Shown piece by piece: positions 13,722 through 20,197 of a DNA stretch of 20,822 nucleotides (the first letter of the stretch is position 1; every line of letters starts with the position of its first letter). The stretch is taken from positions 6,707 to 27,528 of the forward strand of contig DHIQ01000281.1 of assembly GCA_002403895.1 (NCBI GenBank), in the 5' to 3' direction. Origin of the DNA: Candidatus Neomicrothrix sp. UBA4742 (GTDB lineage Bacteria; Actinomycetota; Acidimicrobiia; Acidimicrobiales; Acidimicrobilacustridaceae). The translations under genes and the position numbers were made by a program. Below the pieces are notes generated by a model, which was not told the origin of the DNA, did not search any database, and saw only the letters and a list, made by a program, of their open reading frames with translations.

Positions 13722-14684
13722 GTGACATTTGCCCGATCGCTGGGGGCCGTCGGCCGTTTCATGATCCGTGCCGGGATCCTGATCCTGCTGTTCGTGGTGT
13801 ACCAGTTGTGGGGCACGGGCATCCATACCGCCCAGGCCCAGAAGGATCTGGCCCGCCAGTTCAAGGCGCAACAGGAAGCGGCAACCAACGGCTCCACCGA
13901 CTCCACCGCCACTACGGCCGGGCCCAACCCAACGATCGCGCCGCCCGCACCGGCCGCGGCACTGCCGGCTCCAGAGCCGGGCCAGCCCATCGGCCAGATC
14001 ACCATCCCTCAGATCGGGGCCGACTTCTACATGGTCGAGGGCACCGATCTGCGCTGGCTGAAGGAAGGACCCGGCCACTTCTCGGGCACGCCGCTTCCGG
14101 GCCAGGCCGGCAACGCCGCCATCGCCGGGCACCGCACCACCTACAAGGCCCCGTTCAACCGCATCGACGAGTTGCAGCCGGGCGACCAGATCACCATCAC
14201 CACCCTGCAGGGGACGTTCACCTACGAGGTCGTGCCGCAGCCGGGTTCCGACCCCTCCGCTCCGCCCTCCGGCCACCGGATCGTGAGCCCATCCGCCGTG
14301 GAGATCCTGGACGACAAGGGCGACAACCGGCTCACCCTGATGGCCTGCACCCCGAAGTACAGCGCCTCACAGCGCATCGTGGTGGAAGCCAAGCTGGTGG
14401 GCAACCCGGCGCCGTCGAGCCCCAAGGCGACCATCACGGCGAACGTCAGCCAGGACGACCTGGCCGGCGTGGGTCTGGCCGGTGGCGATCCGTCGGCCCG
14501 GCCTGCGGCCATCGGGTTCTCGCTGCTCGCCCTGGGCATCTGGTTCCTGGCCTGGTTCCTGGCCCACCGTCGCCTGCGGGGTTGGTGGCGGATCACCCCG
14601 TACCTCGTGTTGATCCCGTTCTTCAGCGTCGCCCTGTACGCCGCCTTCGAGAACATCACCCAACTGCTGCCGGGGGCCTACTGA
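13722..14684 (+). CDS. Class E-like sortase with extra C-terminal membrane helices
   Basis: The 320-residue protein has an N-terminal membrane helix (about 14-30), a Gln/Thr/Pro linker, and a sortase domain (about 88-228) beginning IGQITIPQIGADFYMVEGTD. The catalytic triad is visible: His137 in IAGHRTTY, Cys209 in TLMACTP and Arg218 in SASQRIV. The TLxTC signature of many sortases is TLMAC here. Two further helices (about 262-281 and 289-308) follow, separated by a basic loop, giving a three-helix topology unusual for a housekeeping sortase. It should cleave an LPxTG/LAxTG-like motif and transfer the protein to the cell envelope. No substrate is seen in this window. The GTG start is set by TAGGGT six bases upstream. 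The lipoprotein gene follows after two bases, so they are likely co-transcribed. Confidence 0.88.
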   Translation: MTFARSLGAVGRFMIRAGILILLFVVYQLWGTGIHTAQAQKDLARQFKAQQEAATNGSTDSTATTAGPNPTIAPPAPAAALPAPEPGQPIGQITIPQIGADFYMVEGTDLRWLKEGPGHFSGTPLPGQAGNAAIAGHRTTYKAPFNRIDELQPGDQITITTLQGTFTYEVVPQPGSDPSAPPSGHRIVSPSAVEILDDKGDNRLTLMACTPKYSASQRIVVEAKLVGNPAPSSPKATITANVSQDDLAGVGLAGGDPSARPAAIGFSLLALGIWFLAWFLAHRRLRGWWRITPYLVLIPFFSVALYAAFENITQLLPGAY

Positions 14685-14686
14685 CC

Positions 14687-15271
14687 ATGGCGGGGAGCCT
14701 CACCCGTCGATCGGGCGCGACCGGGCCAGGTAGGCCGGCCGGGCCGCCACGGTTGATCGTGAGCGTCGTCCTCCTCGTCGGCGCGTTGGTGGCGGCAGCC
14801 GGGTGCTCGGGCGATGCCGGCAAGAACGACGCGGCCGCCACCACCACGACCGAGCCGGCACCGACGACGACGACCACGGAAGCGCCGCTCAGCGCGGGCA
14901 AGCAGTTCTCCTTCTACGTGCCGGCTGTGGGTGAGTGCTTTGACGTGCGCCCGGTCGACAGGAGCACCCCGATCTACCTGCGGCTCGACTGCTCGCTGCC
15001 GCATCAGAACGAGGTCTTCGCCACGTTCGACTACACCGACGCCAAGGAGTACCCCGGCTCGGAAAAGCTCGAGACGCAGGCCAAGCAGCGCTGCCCGGCC
15101 TTGTGGGAGGCCTACGTGGGCAAACCGTACGAGACCTCCCGATTGGCGCTGGCCTACGACCTGCCCGACGAGCGGGGCTGGGGCAACGGCATCCGCCATG
15201 TGGTGGGCTGCCTGGCGGTCGATCCGGCCACCGAACGCCGAGCCGGCTCGCTCAAGGGCGCCGGCGAGTAG
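14687..15271 (+). CDS. Septum-formation-domain lipoprotein
   Basis: This 194-residue exported protein has a basic N-terminus, a hydrophobic signal (about 22-38) and a lipobox VAAAGC giving lipidated Cys40, then a Thr/Glu/Pro linker (TTTTEPAPTTTTTEAP). The globular part resembles the actinobacterial septum-formation domain: VGECFDVRP, LRLDCSLPHQNEVFATFDY, a central RCPALW and VVGCLAVDP, with four Cys likely forming two disulfides. Proteins with this domain are found in actinobacterial envelopes and a role at the septum has been proposed, but the biochemical function is unknown. The ATG at 14687 lies two bases after the sortase stop, so it is probably co-expressed. It carries no sortase motif itself. 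Confidence 0.82.
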   Translation: MAGSLTRRSGATGPGRPAGPPRLIVSVVLLVGALVAAAGCSGDAGKNDAAATTTTEPAPTTTTTEAPLSAGKQFSFYVPAVGECFDVRPVDRSTPIYLRLDCSLPHQNEVFATFDYTDAKEYPGSEKLETQAKQRCPALWEAYVGKPYETSRLALAYDLPDERGWGNGIRHVVGCLAVDPATERRAGSLKGAGE

Positions 15272-15301
15272 CCCTCCGCCTCCCCGAGCACAAAAGGCCC
15301 G

Positions 15302-15349
15302 AACCGGCGTCACCAACGGTCGCCGGGGCGACCGCTCCCTACGCCGGTT
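15302..15349. terminator. Nested inverted repeat between convergent genes, possible bidirectional terminator
   Basis: Outer arms AACCGGCGT (15302-15310) and ACGCCGGTT (15341-15349) are perfectly complementary. Inside, CGGTCGC (15317-15323) pairs with GCGACCG (15328-15334) around a four-base loop. The structure sits in the 95-base gap between the lipoprotein stop and the crotonase stop. There is no T-run, so classical intrinsic termination is uncertain. Confidence 0.5.
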
Positions 15350-15366
15350 GGGAGAGGTTGCCGAAC

Positions 15367-16095
15367 TTAGGTGCCGGTGAAGGTGGGCGGTCGGCGCTCG
15401 CTGAACGCGGCCAGGCCCTCCGCCAAGTCGGCGCTGGCCCACGCCCGCTCGAAGGCCTGGCGGTAGGCCGGGCTCCAGCCGCTGAGACCCTCGGCCTCGT
15501 TCAGTCCCACCTTGCATCCAGCCAGGGTGAGCGGGGCCAGCGTGGTGATGGTCTCGGCCCAACCCAAGGCGTCCTCCAGCCCACCCACGCGCTGCACCAG
15601 GCCGAAGCCCAGCGCCTGGTCACCCGAGTACGTCTCGGCGGCCAGGCACATGGCCCGGGCGGGACCCTGGCCGGCGAACAGGGCGAGGCGCTGCACGGTC
15701 CACTGATCGGTCATGAGCCCGAGCTTCCCGGCCGGGATGCCGAAGACGGCGTCGGCGGCCGCCACCCGGAGATCACAAGCCACCGCCAACTGGGTTCCCG
15801 CCCCCAGGGCCGCGCCTTCGATGGCGGCCAGGCACGGGAACGGTGCAGTTCGCAGGCCCTCGAGCAGGCGGTGCAGCGCCTCGATGAAGGCGTCGTCTTC
15901 CACGGTGGTGAGGTCGGCCCCGGCGCAGAAGTGACCGTGGGCCCCGGTCAGCACCAGGGCCCGAACCCCCGCGGCGAGGGCGGCATCGAGGGCGGTCAGC
16001 AAGCCGTCGAGGGCCGCGTGGTCGAGGGCGTTGCGCCGCTCGGGGCGGTCCATGGTGACCAGAGCCACCGCGCCCCGCAGTTCGTGATGGATCAT
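15367..16095 (-). CDS. Enoyl-CoA hydratase/isomerase (crotonase) family protein 1
   Basis: The 242-residue crotonase-fold protein is the second gene of a two-gene operon. It shows MDRPERRNAL, the first oxyanion-hole segment HFCAGADL (55-62), the second AALGAGTQLAVACDLRVAAADAVFG (95-119), and the Ala/Gly-rich region after it. The two glutamates of classical hydratases (rat Glu144 and Glu164) correspond to Gln102 and Ala122 (GIPAGKLG), so classical hydration chemistry is unlikely. Isomerase, thioesterase-like or another CoA reaction is possible. The start at 16095 forms an ATGA overlap with the upstream gene. The ATG at 16107 is an alternative with a GGAGAAG ten bases upstream. The C-terminus ends RPPTFTGT, the family's usual close. 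The CoA substrate is unknown. Confidence 0.85.
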   Translation of the reverse strand: MIHHELRGAVALVTMDRPERRNALDHAALDGLLTALDAALAAGVRALVLTGAHGHFCAGADLTTVEDDAFIEALHRLLEGLRTAPFPCLAAIEGAALGAGTQLAVACDLRVAAADAVFGIPAGKLGLMTDQWTVQRLALFAGQGPARAMCLAAETYSGDQALGFGLVQRVGGLEDALGWAETITTLAPLTLAGCKVGLNEAEGLSGWSPAYRQAFERAWASADLAEGLAAFSERRPPTFTGT

Positions 16096-16901
16096 CGGCC
16101 CGTCCATTCCGGTGGGCGCTTCTCCACGAAGGCGGCGATGCCCTCGGTGGCGTCTTCGGTGCCGGTGGTCACGGTGAGCAACGCGTGAAGCAACGGAAGG
16201 GCCTCGTCAGCGGAGCGGTCCCATACCTCGTAGAACGCCTGACGACCCAGGCGCAGGGTGGCCGGCGGCTTCGAAGCCAGCGTTGCGGCCAGCTCGTCGA
16301 CGGCGGCGTCGAGTTCGTCGGGCGCCACCACCCGGGTGACGAAACCGATGCGGTCGGCCTCGGCGGCATCGACGCGACGTCCCGTCATCATCAGTTCAAG
16401 CGCTTTCTTGGGCGGCATCGAACGGACGAGGGGCACGGTGATCATGAACGGCCACAGGCCCACGTCGATCTCGGGCGTGCCGAAGACGGCGTCGTCGGCC
16501 GCGACCACCAGGTCGCAGGCGAGGGCCAGACCCATCCCGCCGGCCAGGGCGTAGCCCCGAACCCGGGCGATGGTCGGTTTGCCCAGGTCCCACAGGTCGT
16601 CGAACAGGCCCGCCAGCTCGCCTCGGCTGTCGTGGAGGGCGAGATGCCCGGCGCCGTCGGCCATCCCGGTCAGGTCGGCACCGGCGCAGAACGCCTTGTC
16701 CCCGGCTCCGGTGATGACCACCACCCGGGCATCGGGATCGCCCCTGATCTCGGCCAACCGGGCTCGCATCTCCGTGAGGACCGTCCACGACAGCGCATTG
16801 CGACGAGCCGGGCGGTCGATGGTGAGGCGGGCAACACCATCCGACAGCTCGTAGCGCAGCTCGGGGGTCACGGGCGCGTCGGGCTGAGATGCATCAGACA
16901 T
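16092..16901 (-). CDS. Enoyl-CoA hydratase/isomerase (crotonase) family protein 2
   Basis: The 269-residue crotonase-fold protein is the first gene of the operon. Features are IDRPARRNALSW (28-39), oxyanion segments KAFCAGADL (69-77) and ALAGGMGLALACDLVVAADDAVFG (118-141), then TPEIDVGLWPF (142-152). Glu144 here corresponds to rat Glu164, while the Glu144 counterpart is Gly124, so one of the two classical catalytic glutamates is kept. It ends KRPPEWTGR. It probably acts on an acyl-CoA in the cytosol, in beta-oxidation-like or branched-acid metabolism, but the pathway cannot be told from the neighbours. The ATG at 16901 is preceded by TACGGT seven bases away. The frame is open to 17099, but that portion overlaps the divergent gene. 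Confidence 0.88.
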   Translation of the reverse strand: MSDASQPDAPVTPELRYELSDGVARLTIDRPARRNALSWTVLTEMRARLAEIRGDPDARVVVITGAGDKAFCAGADLTGMADGAGHLALHDSRGELAGLFDDLWDLGKPTIARVRGYALAGGMGLALACDLVVAADDAVFGTPEIDVGLWPFMITVPLVRSMPPKKALELMMTGRRVDAAEADRIGFVTRVVAPDELDAAVDELAATLASKPPATLRLGRQAFYEVWDRSADEALPLLHALLTVTTGTEDATEGIAAFVEKRPPEWTGR

Positions 16902-16908
16902 GCGGCGC

Positions 16909-16914
16909 ACCGTA
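16909..16914 (-). promoter_or_regulatory. -10 element of the crotonase operon (leaderless)
   Basis: On the minus strand TACGGT is followed by seven bases and the ATG at 16901, with no Shine-Dalgarno. It faces away from the plus-strand promoter at 16952 across 37 bases, so the two -35 regions would overlap. Confidence 0.5.
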
Positions 16915-16951
16915 CTCAAGGACCATCCGCGCGTGCCCACGCCCCCGCCCG

Positions 16952-16957
16952 TACCGT
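16952..16957 (+). promoter_or_regulatory. -10 element of the 169-residue hypothetical gene (leaderless)
   Basis: TACCGT lies eight bases before the ATG at 16966. It supports that ATG rather than the upstream in-frame start near 16900, which would overlap the divergent crotonase gene. Confidence 0.45.
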
Positions 16958-16965
16958 TTCCGGCC

Positions 16966-17475
16966 ATGTTCTCCAGGTCGAAGAAGGCGCAGCAGACGAA
17001 CCCGACTCGGACTCCCCTCGAGCGCGACCCGAACCGGCTGCCCAAGGGGGCCGGAGCGGCGCTCTGGTCCATCGTGGAGGCGACCCCCGATCCCCGCAAC
17101 TACCTGGCTCTGACCCGCGATCCGACGGCCGAGGTGCGCATCAGCCGCCACGACATCGACGCGGCCATGGCCGCCGCCGAGCCGCTCGTCCCCTGGGTGC
17201 CACCGGCGGGCGTCGTCGTCGCTCCCGAGGCCTTCGAGGCAGAGAACCGGAGCGAGCTGGTCGGTTTCGTCCCCCCCGCGGCAGAAGCAGAGACCCCGAT
17301 GCCGAAGACTGCCGCGCCCCGTAACGAGGGGATCCGCTGGTCGGCCGACACCGCCGAGGTGCGGCTGCCAGCTCGGGCCGGGCCCTACGACGGGGATGCC
17401 GAGGATGGCTCGGTCCACCCGTTGGAGACCGACAAGAACAAGGTCGATCCCGCGCGCTACGCCCGGGGCGCCTGA
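16966..17475 (+). CDS. Conserved-looking protein of unknown function, 169 residues
   Basis: I do not recognise a domain. The protein starts MFSRSKKAQQTNPTRTP (basic, polar), then has a compact segment PKGAGAALWSIVEATPDPRNYLALTRDPTAEVRISRHDIDAAMAAAEPLVPWVPP (about 26-80). A Pro/Ala/Glu-rich middle follows, then GIRWSADTAEVRLPARAGPYDG (122-143) and a charged end with HPLETDKNKVDPARYARG. There is no signal peptide or membrane helix, so it is probably cytosolic and partly disordered. The motif-like halves (AEVRISRHD and AEVRLPARAG) look weakly repeated. G+C-rich third positions match neighbouring core genes, supporting a real gene. It is divergent from the crotonase operon with a shared promoter region and ends four bases from the stop of the convergent glycoside hydrolase gene. 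Confidence 0.65.
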   Translation: MFSRSKKAQQTNPTRTPLERDPNRLPKGAGAALWSIVEATPDPRNYLALTRDPTAEVRISRHDIDAAMAAAEPLVPWVPPAGVVVAPEAFEAENRSELVGFVPPAAEAETPMPKTAAPRNEGIRWSADTAEVRLPARAGPYDGDAEDGSVHPLETDKNKVDPARYARGA

Positions 17476-17479
17476 GGCA

Positions 17480-18679
17480 TCACCGGGGTCGCTCCGCGCC
17501 GACCACGGCGGCCAGCGCCGCCCACGACTGGGGGATGGCCCCCAACCCCGCGCCGGTGTCGGGATGCCAGTACTCCGCCAACCCAGACCGGCCCGCGCCA
17601 GCCCGCAGTCGAGTGGCGAGCCAGCTCGCATCCTCGGCCCGTCCCCGCCGCTGGGCCGCCACCCACAGGAGGTAGGTGAGCTGGGGCCACGACGGTCCCC
17701 GCCAGTAGGCGGTGGCCTCGAACGCCGGCTCGGCGCGGTGGACGCCGGACGGACCGTACGGACCGCCGAAGGCCTGCGGATCTCGGATCTCGGCAAAGGC
17801 CGCGTCGACCGCGGCGGAGTCGTCGCAGACGAGGACGGGCAGGAGGGCATCGAGGGTGCGCACCCCGCCGGTGACGGATGGACCCACCACCACGTCGTCG
17901 GTCCAGGTCGCCAAGTCCGGCTCCCAGCGAGCCGCCACCCACTCGACCAGGCCGGCCGCGTCCGCGGCCAGCCGCTCGTCACCGATGGCCCGGGCCAGCT
18001 GGCCGGCGTTGAATGCCACCAGCGCGTTGAAGCCGGCTGAGGCAACCTCGAACTGCGTGCTGCCTCGGGCTGAGGCACTGGCCGGATCGAGCCGGAGGGC
18101 CTCGACCAGCTCTCCCTTGCGGACCTTCCATCGTGCGAACGACCACTGGTCAGGTGCACTCCACCCGTCCCAGCGGGGGCTGTCGTCACACCCCGACTCC
18201 CACGGGTGCACCACGACGAGGCCACCCCCATCCCGGACCCGGGCGTCCAACAAGAAGCGCAGGCCGCGGCGGGACCGATCGACCACCTCGGGCGGGACCT
18301 CCACGCCGAGACGCAGGAGCTCGGCCACCGCGTGGCCGTACATCGGCGGTTGGGTGATGGACGACGTGCCCGGTCTTCCCCAAAACGCGGCGTGGCGGGT
18401 GTCGCCGTCCCAGTAGGTCATATGGGGGACGAACCCGTCGGGTGCCTGATGAGCGAGGACGTTGGCCAGCTCGGTCACGGCCCGGTCGGAATGGCCGAGA
18501 TGGGCCCAGCACACGGCGTGGAAGCAAGAGTCCCACAGCCACTGCCACGGGTAGGAGGCGGCGTGGGGGACACAGAACCCGGGCGGCCGCCAATGGGCTT
18601 CCATCACCGAGCCAGCCCGCCGCGCCATGTCCCCCTCGTGGTTGTCGTCGGGAGTCGCCGGTAGCGTGGCGCCGCTCAC
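17480..18679 (-). CDS. GH63-like (mannosyl/glucosylglycerate hydrolase-type) glycoside hydrolase
   Basis: The 399-residue (alpha/alpha)6-barrel type protein resembles the MgH/GgH branch of GH63-like enzymes. Motifs are YPWQWLWDSCFHA (43-55), a substrate-loop segment GTSSITQPPMYG (104-115), HPWESGCDDSPRWDGW (158-173), AYWRGPSWPQ (324-333) and AEYWHPDTGAGLGAIPQSWAAL (368-389). By analogy with that branch, an Asp in the third motif (165/166) and Glu369 are the likely acid and base. No signal peptide is seen, so it is cytosolic, acting on a small glycoside or oligosaccharide; which one is inference. The GTG at 18679 has AGGTGA six bases upstream. ATG at 18628 is an alternative. The protein is somewhat shorter than typical MgH, lacking much N-terminal sequence. 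It is divergent from the glycosyltransferase. Confidence 0.75.
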   Translation of the reverse strand: MSGATLPATPDDNHEGDMARRAGSVMEAHWRPPGFCVPHAASYPWQWLWDSCFHAVCWAHLGHSDRAVTELANVLAHQAPDGFVPHMTYWDGDTRHAAFWGRPGTSSITQPPMYGHAVAELLRLGVEVPPEVVDRSRRGLRFLLDARVRDGGGLVVVHPWESGCDDSPRWDGWSAPDQWSFARWKVRKGELVEALRLDPASASARGSTQFEVASAGFNALVAFNAGQLARAIGDERLAADAAGLVEWVAARWEPDLATWTDDVVVGPSVTGGVRTLDALLPVLVCDDSAAVDAAFAEIRDPQAFGGPYGPSGVHRAEPAFEATAYWRGPSWPQLTYLLWVAAQRRGRAEDASWLATRLRAGAGRSGLAEYWHPDTGAGLGAIPQSWAALAAVVGAERPR

Positions 18680-18719
18680 CGCTGGTCACCTGCGACCGCG
18701 GCGTTGTCTCTCGAGCTGC

Positions 18720-18746
18720 CTGCCGCACCTGCCGCACCTGCCGCAC
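18720..18746. repeat. Three perfect 9-base tandem copies of CTGCCGCAC
   Basis: The repeat fills a third of the 81-base divergent interval between the glycoside hydrolase and glycosyltransferase genes and ends 14 bases before the glycosyltransferase ATG. It could be a cluster of regulator half-sites. In frame with the glycosyltransferase it would encode Pro-Ala-Ala repeats if translation began further upstream. Confidence 0.75.
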
Positions 18747-18760
18747 CCCATCGAGCCACC

Positions 18761-19792
18761 ATGACCACCTGCGCCATCGTCTCGTTCCGCCTCGGCCTGA
18801 CCGACGGTGTGTCCATCGTGGCCGCCACCTGGGCCGACGCGCTGCGTTCGTTCGGGTTCGATGTCGTCACCGTGGCCGGCGAGGGACCGGTGGACCGGAC
18901 CATCCCCGGCCTGGCCATCGGTGCATCCGCCGACGATGAATTGACGCCGGCCGTGGCCGAGGCCCTCGGCGACGCCGCTGTGGTGGTGGTCGAGAACCTG
19001 TGCACGATCCCGCTCAACCTACCGGCCGCCCGGGCCGTCGCCAGAGCCTTGGCCGGGCGCCCGGCGATCCTCCATCATCACGATCCGCCCTGGCAGCGCG
19101 ACCGATTCGCCCACGTCACCGAGCTACCGGCCGATGATCCGGCGTGGCGCCACGTCACCATCAACCACTTGACCGAGCGCCAATTCGCCGACCGTGGCCT
19201 CACGGCCACCACCATCTACAACGGCTTCGACGTCCACGCGCCACCCGGCGACCGGCTCGGCACCCGGGCCCGGCTGGGGGTGGATCCCGACGAGATCCTG
19301 GTCGCCCATCCGGTCCGCGCCATCGCCCGCAAGGGGATCGGCTCCGCGCTGGCGCTGTGTGAGGAACTGGAGGCCACCTACTGGCTGCTGGGTGAGGCTG
19401 AGGAGGGCTACGGCGACGAGCTCGACGGGCTCCTGACCGCCGCCCGCTGCCAGGTGGTGCGCCATCCCCTCCCCCATGGCCCAGACATCTACGCCGCTCC
19501 GGATCTCGTCGTCTTCCCTTCGACGTGGGAGGGCTTCGGCAACCCGCCCATCGAGGCGTCCCTGGCCGGCCGGCCTGTCGCCGTCGGGCCCTATCCCGTG
19601 GGTGCCGAGCTGCGAGGCCTCGGCTTCGAGTGGTTCGACGTCGGGGACACCGACCGCATCCGAGCCTGGCTGGCCGAGCCGGACCCGACCGTCATTGAGC
19701 ACAACCGCCGGGTGGCCGAGGAGCAGTTCTCACTCGAGGTCATGACCGGACGTCTGCGGGGCCTGCTGGATGAGGCAGGCTGGTTGCCATGA
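18761..19792 (+). CDS. GT-B fold glycosyltransferase (GT4-like)
   Basis: The 343-residue protein has an N-terminal Rossmann-like acceptor domain (MTTCAIVSFRLGLTDGVSIVAATWADALRSFGFDV; later ILHHHDPPWQRDRF) and a C-terminal nucleotide-sugar domain. The latter carries YNGFDV, LVAHPVRAIARKGIG (about 190) and the EX7E-type element EGFGNPPIE with Glu257 and Glu265, followed by GRPVAVGPYPVGAELRGLGFEWF. This is the retaining GT4-type arrangement. There is no membrane helix, so it is cytosolic or peripherally membrane-bound. The sugar donor and acceptor are unknown. The ATG at 18761 is preferred over a TTG at 18704, which would add a Pro-Ala repeat leader. No Shine-Dalgarno or clear -10 was found. Its stop overlaps the small membrane protein start by four bases (ATGA). 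Confidence 0.82.
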   Translation: MTTCAIVSFRLGLTDGVSIVAATWADALRSFGFDVVTVAGEGPVDRTIPGLAIGASADDELTPAVAEALGDAAVVVVENLCTIPLNLPAARAVARALAGRPAILHHHDPPWQRDRFAHVTELPADDPAWRHVTINHLTERQFADRGLTATTIYNGFDVHAPPGDRLGTRARLGVDPDEILVAHPVRAIARKGIGSALALCEELEATYWLLGEAEEGYGDELDGLLTAARCQVVRHPLPHGPDIYAAPDLVVFPSTWEGFGNPPIEASLAGRPVAVGPYPVGAELRGLGFEWFDVGDTDRIRAWLAEPDPTVIEHNRRVAEEQFSLEVMTGRLRGLLDEAGWLP

Positions 19793-20085
19793 CCGCCGAT
19801 GCCACCGCCCCGGACGCCGAGGGGCCGGCCCGCCCGGCCGACCCGGTCCGGGCCAACCGTGCCCGGGTGGCGCGCCTCGTATCGATCGGACAGCGGCTCG
19901 GCTACGCCCTGTTCGCCATCGCCATCGTGGCGTTCTTCGTGGGCTTCGCCGCCGGCTTTACCAACACGGTGGTCCTGGTGATCGAGGTTTGCCTGCTAAT
20001 CGGTTCCCTGGTGCTGGCCCCGGCCATCGTGTTCGGCTACGCGGTGAAGGCGGCCGAGCGCGACGACCGTGAGCACGGCCGCTGA
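19789..20085 (+). CDS. Small two-helix membrane protein, unknown function
   Basis: This 98-residue protein has an Ala/Pro/Asp-rich cytosolic N-terminus (1-30), two membrane helices (about 37-56 and 60-84) separated by a very short Gly-Phe-Thr-Asn turn, and a charged C-terminus (KAAERDDREHGR). No known domain is recognised. The ATG overlaps the glycosyltransferase stop by four bases, so the two are translationally coupled and probably function together, for instance with this protein anchoring the transferase or its lipid-linked product. That partnership is inference. The codon bias matches the neighbouring core genes. Confidence 0.75.
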   Translation: MTADATAPDAEGPARPADPVRANRARVARLVSIGQRLGYALFAIAIVAFFVGFAAGFTNTVVLVIEVCLLIGSLVLAPAIVFGYAVKAAERDDREHGR

Positions 20086-20180
20086 CCCCGCGCTGACCGG
20101 CCGCCAGTCCAGCGAGTCGGCAGGAAGGGCCCGGTCGGTTCGGATTGGGTCGGAAGGTGACTGGCCATCCGGGCGGCTTT

Positions 20181-20196
20181 GTTACCCTGCGGTAAC
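20181..20196. promoter_or_regulatory. Palindromic operator overlapping the TetR gene -10 element
   Basis: GTTACC (20181-20186) and GGTAAC (20191-20196) form a perfect inverted repeat around CTGC, ending one base before the ATG. The left arm and spacer contain TACCCT (20183-20188), the likely -10, nine bases from the ATG. This position would allow autorepression by the encoded TetR protein. Confidence 0.65.
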
Positions 20197-20197
20197 C

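Noticed and set aside
16894..18231. 445-codon minus-strand frame crossing the hypothetical gene and the hydrolase
   Set aside because: It is out of phase with the GH63-like motifs and reads as Arg/Ser/Pro noise. The real hydrolase uses another frame.
18720..18746. Possible CRISPR-like repeats
   Set aside because: Nine-base units directly adjacent without spacers are a tandem repeat, not a CRISPR array.
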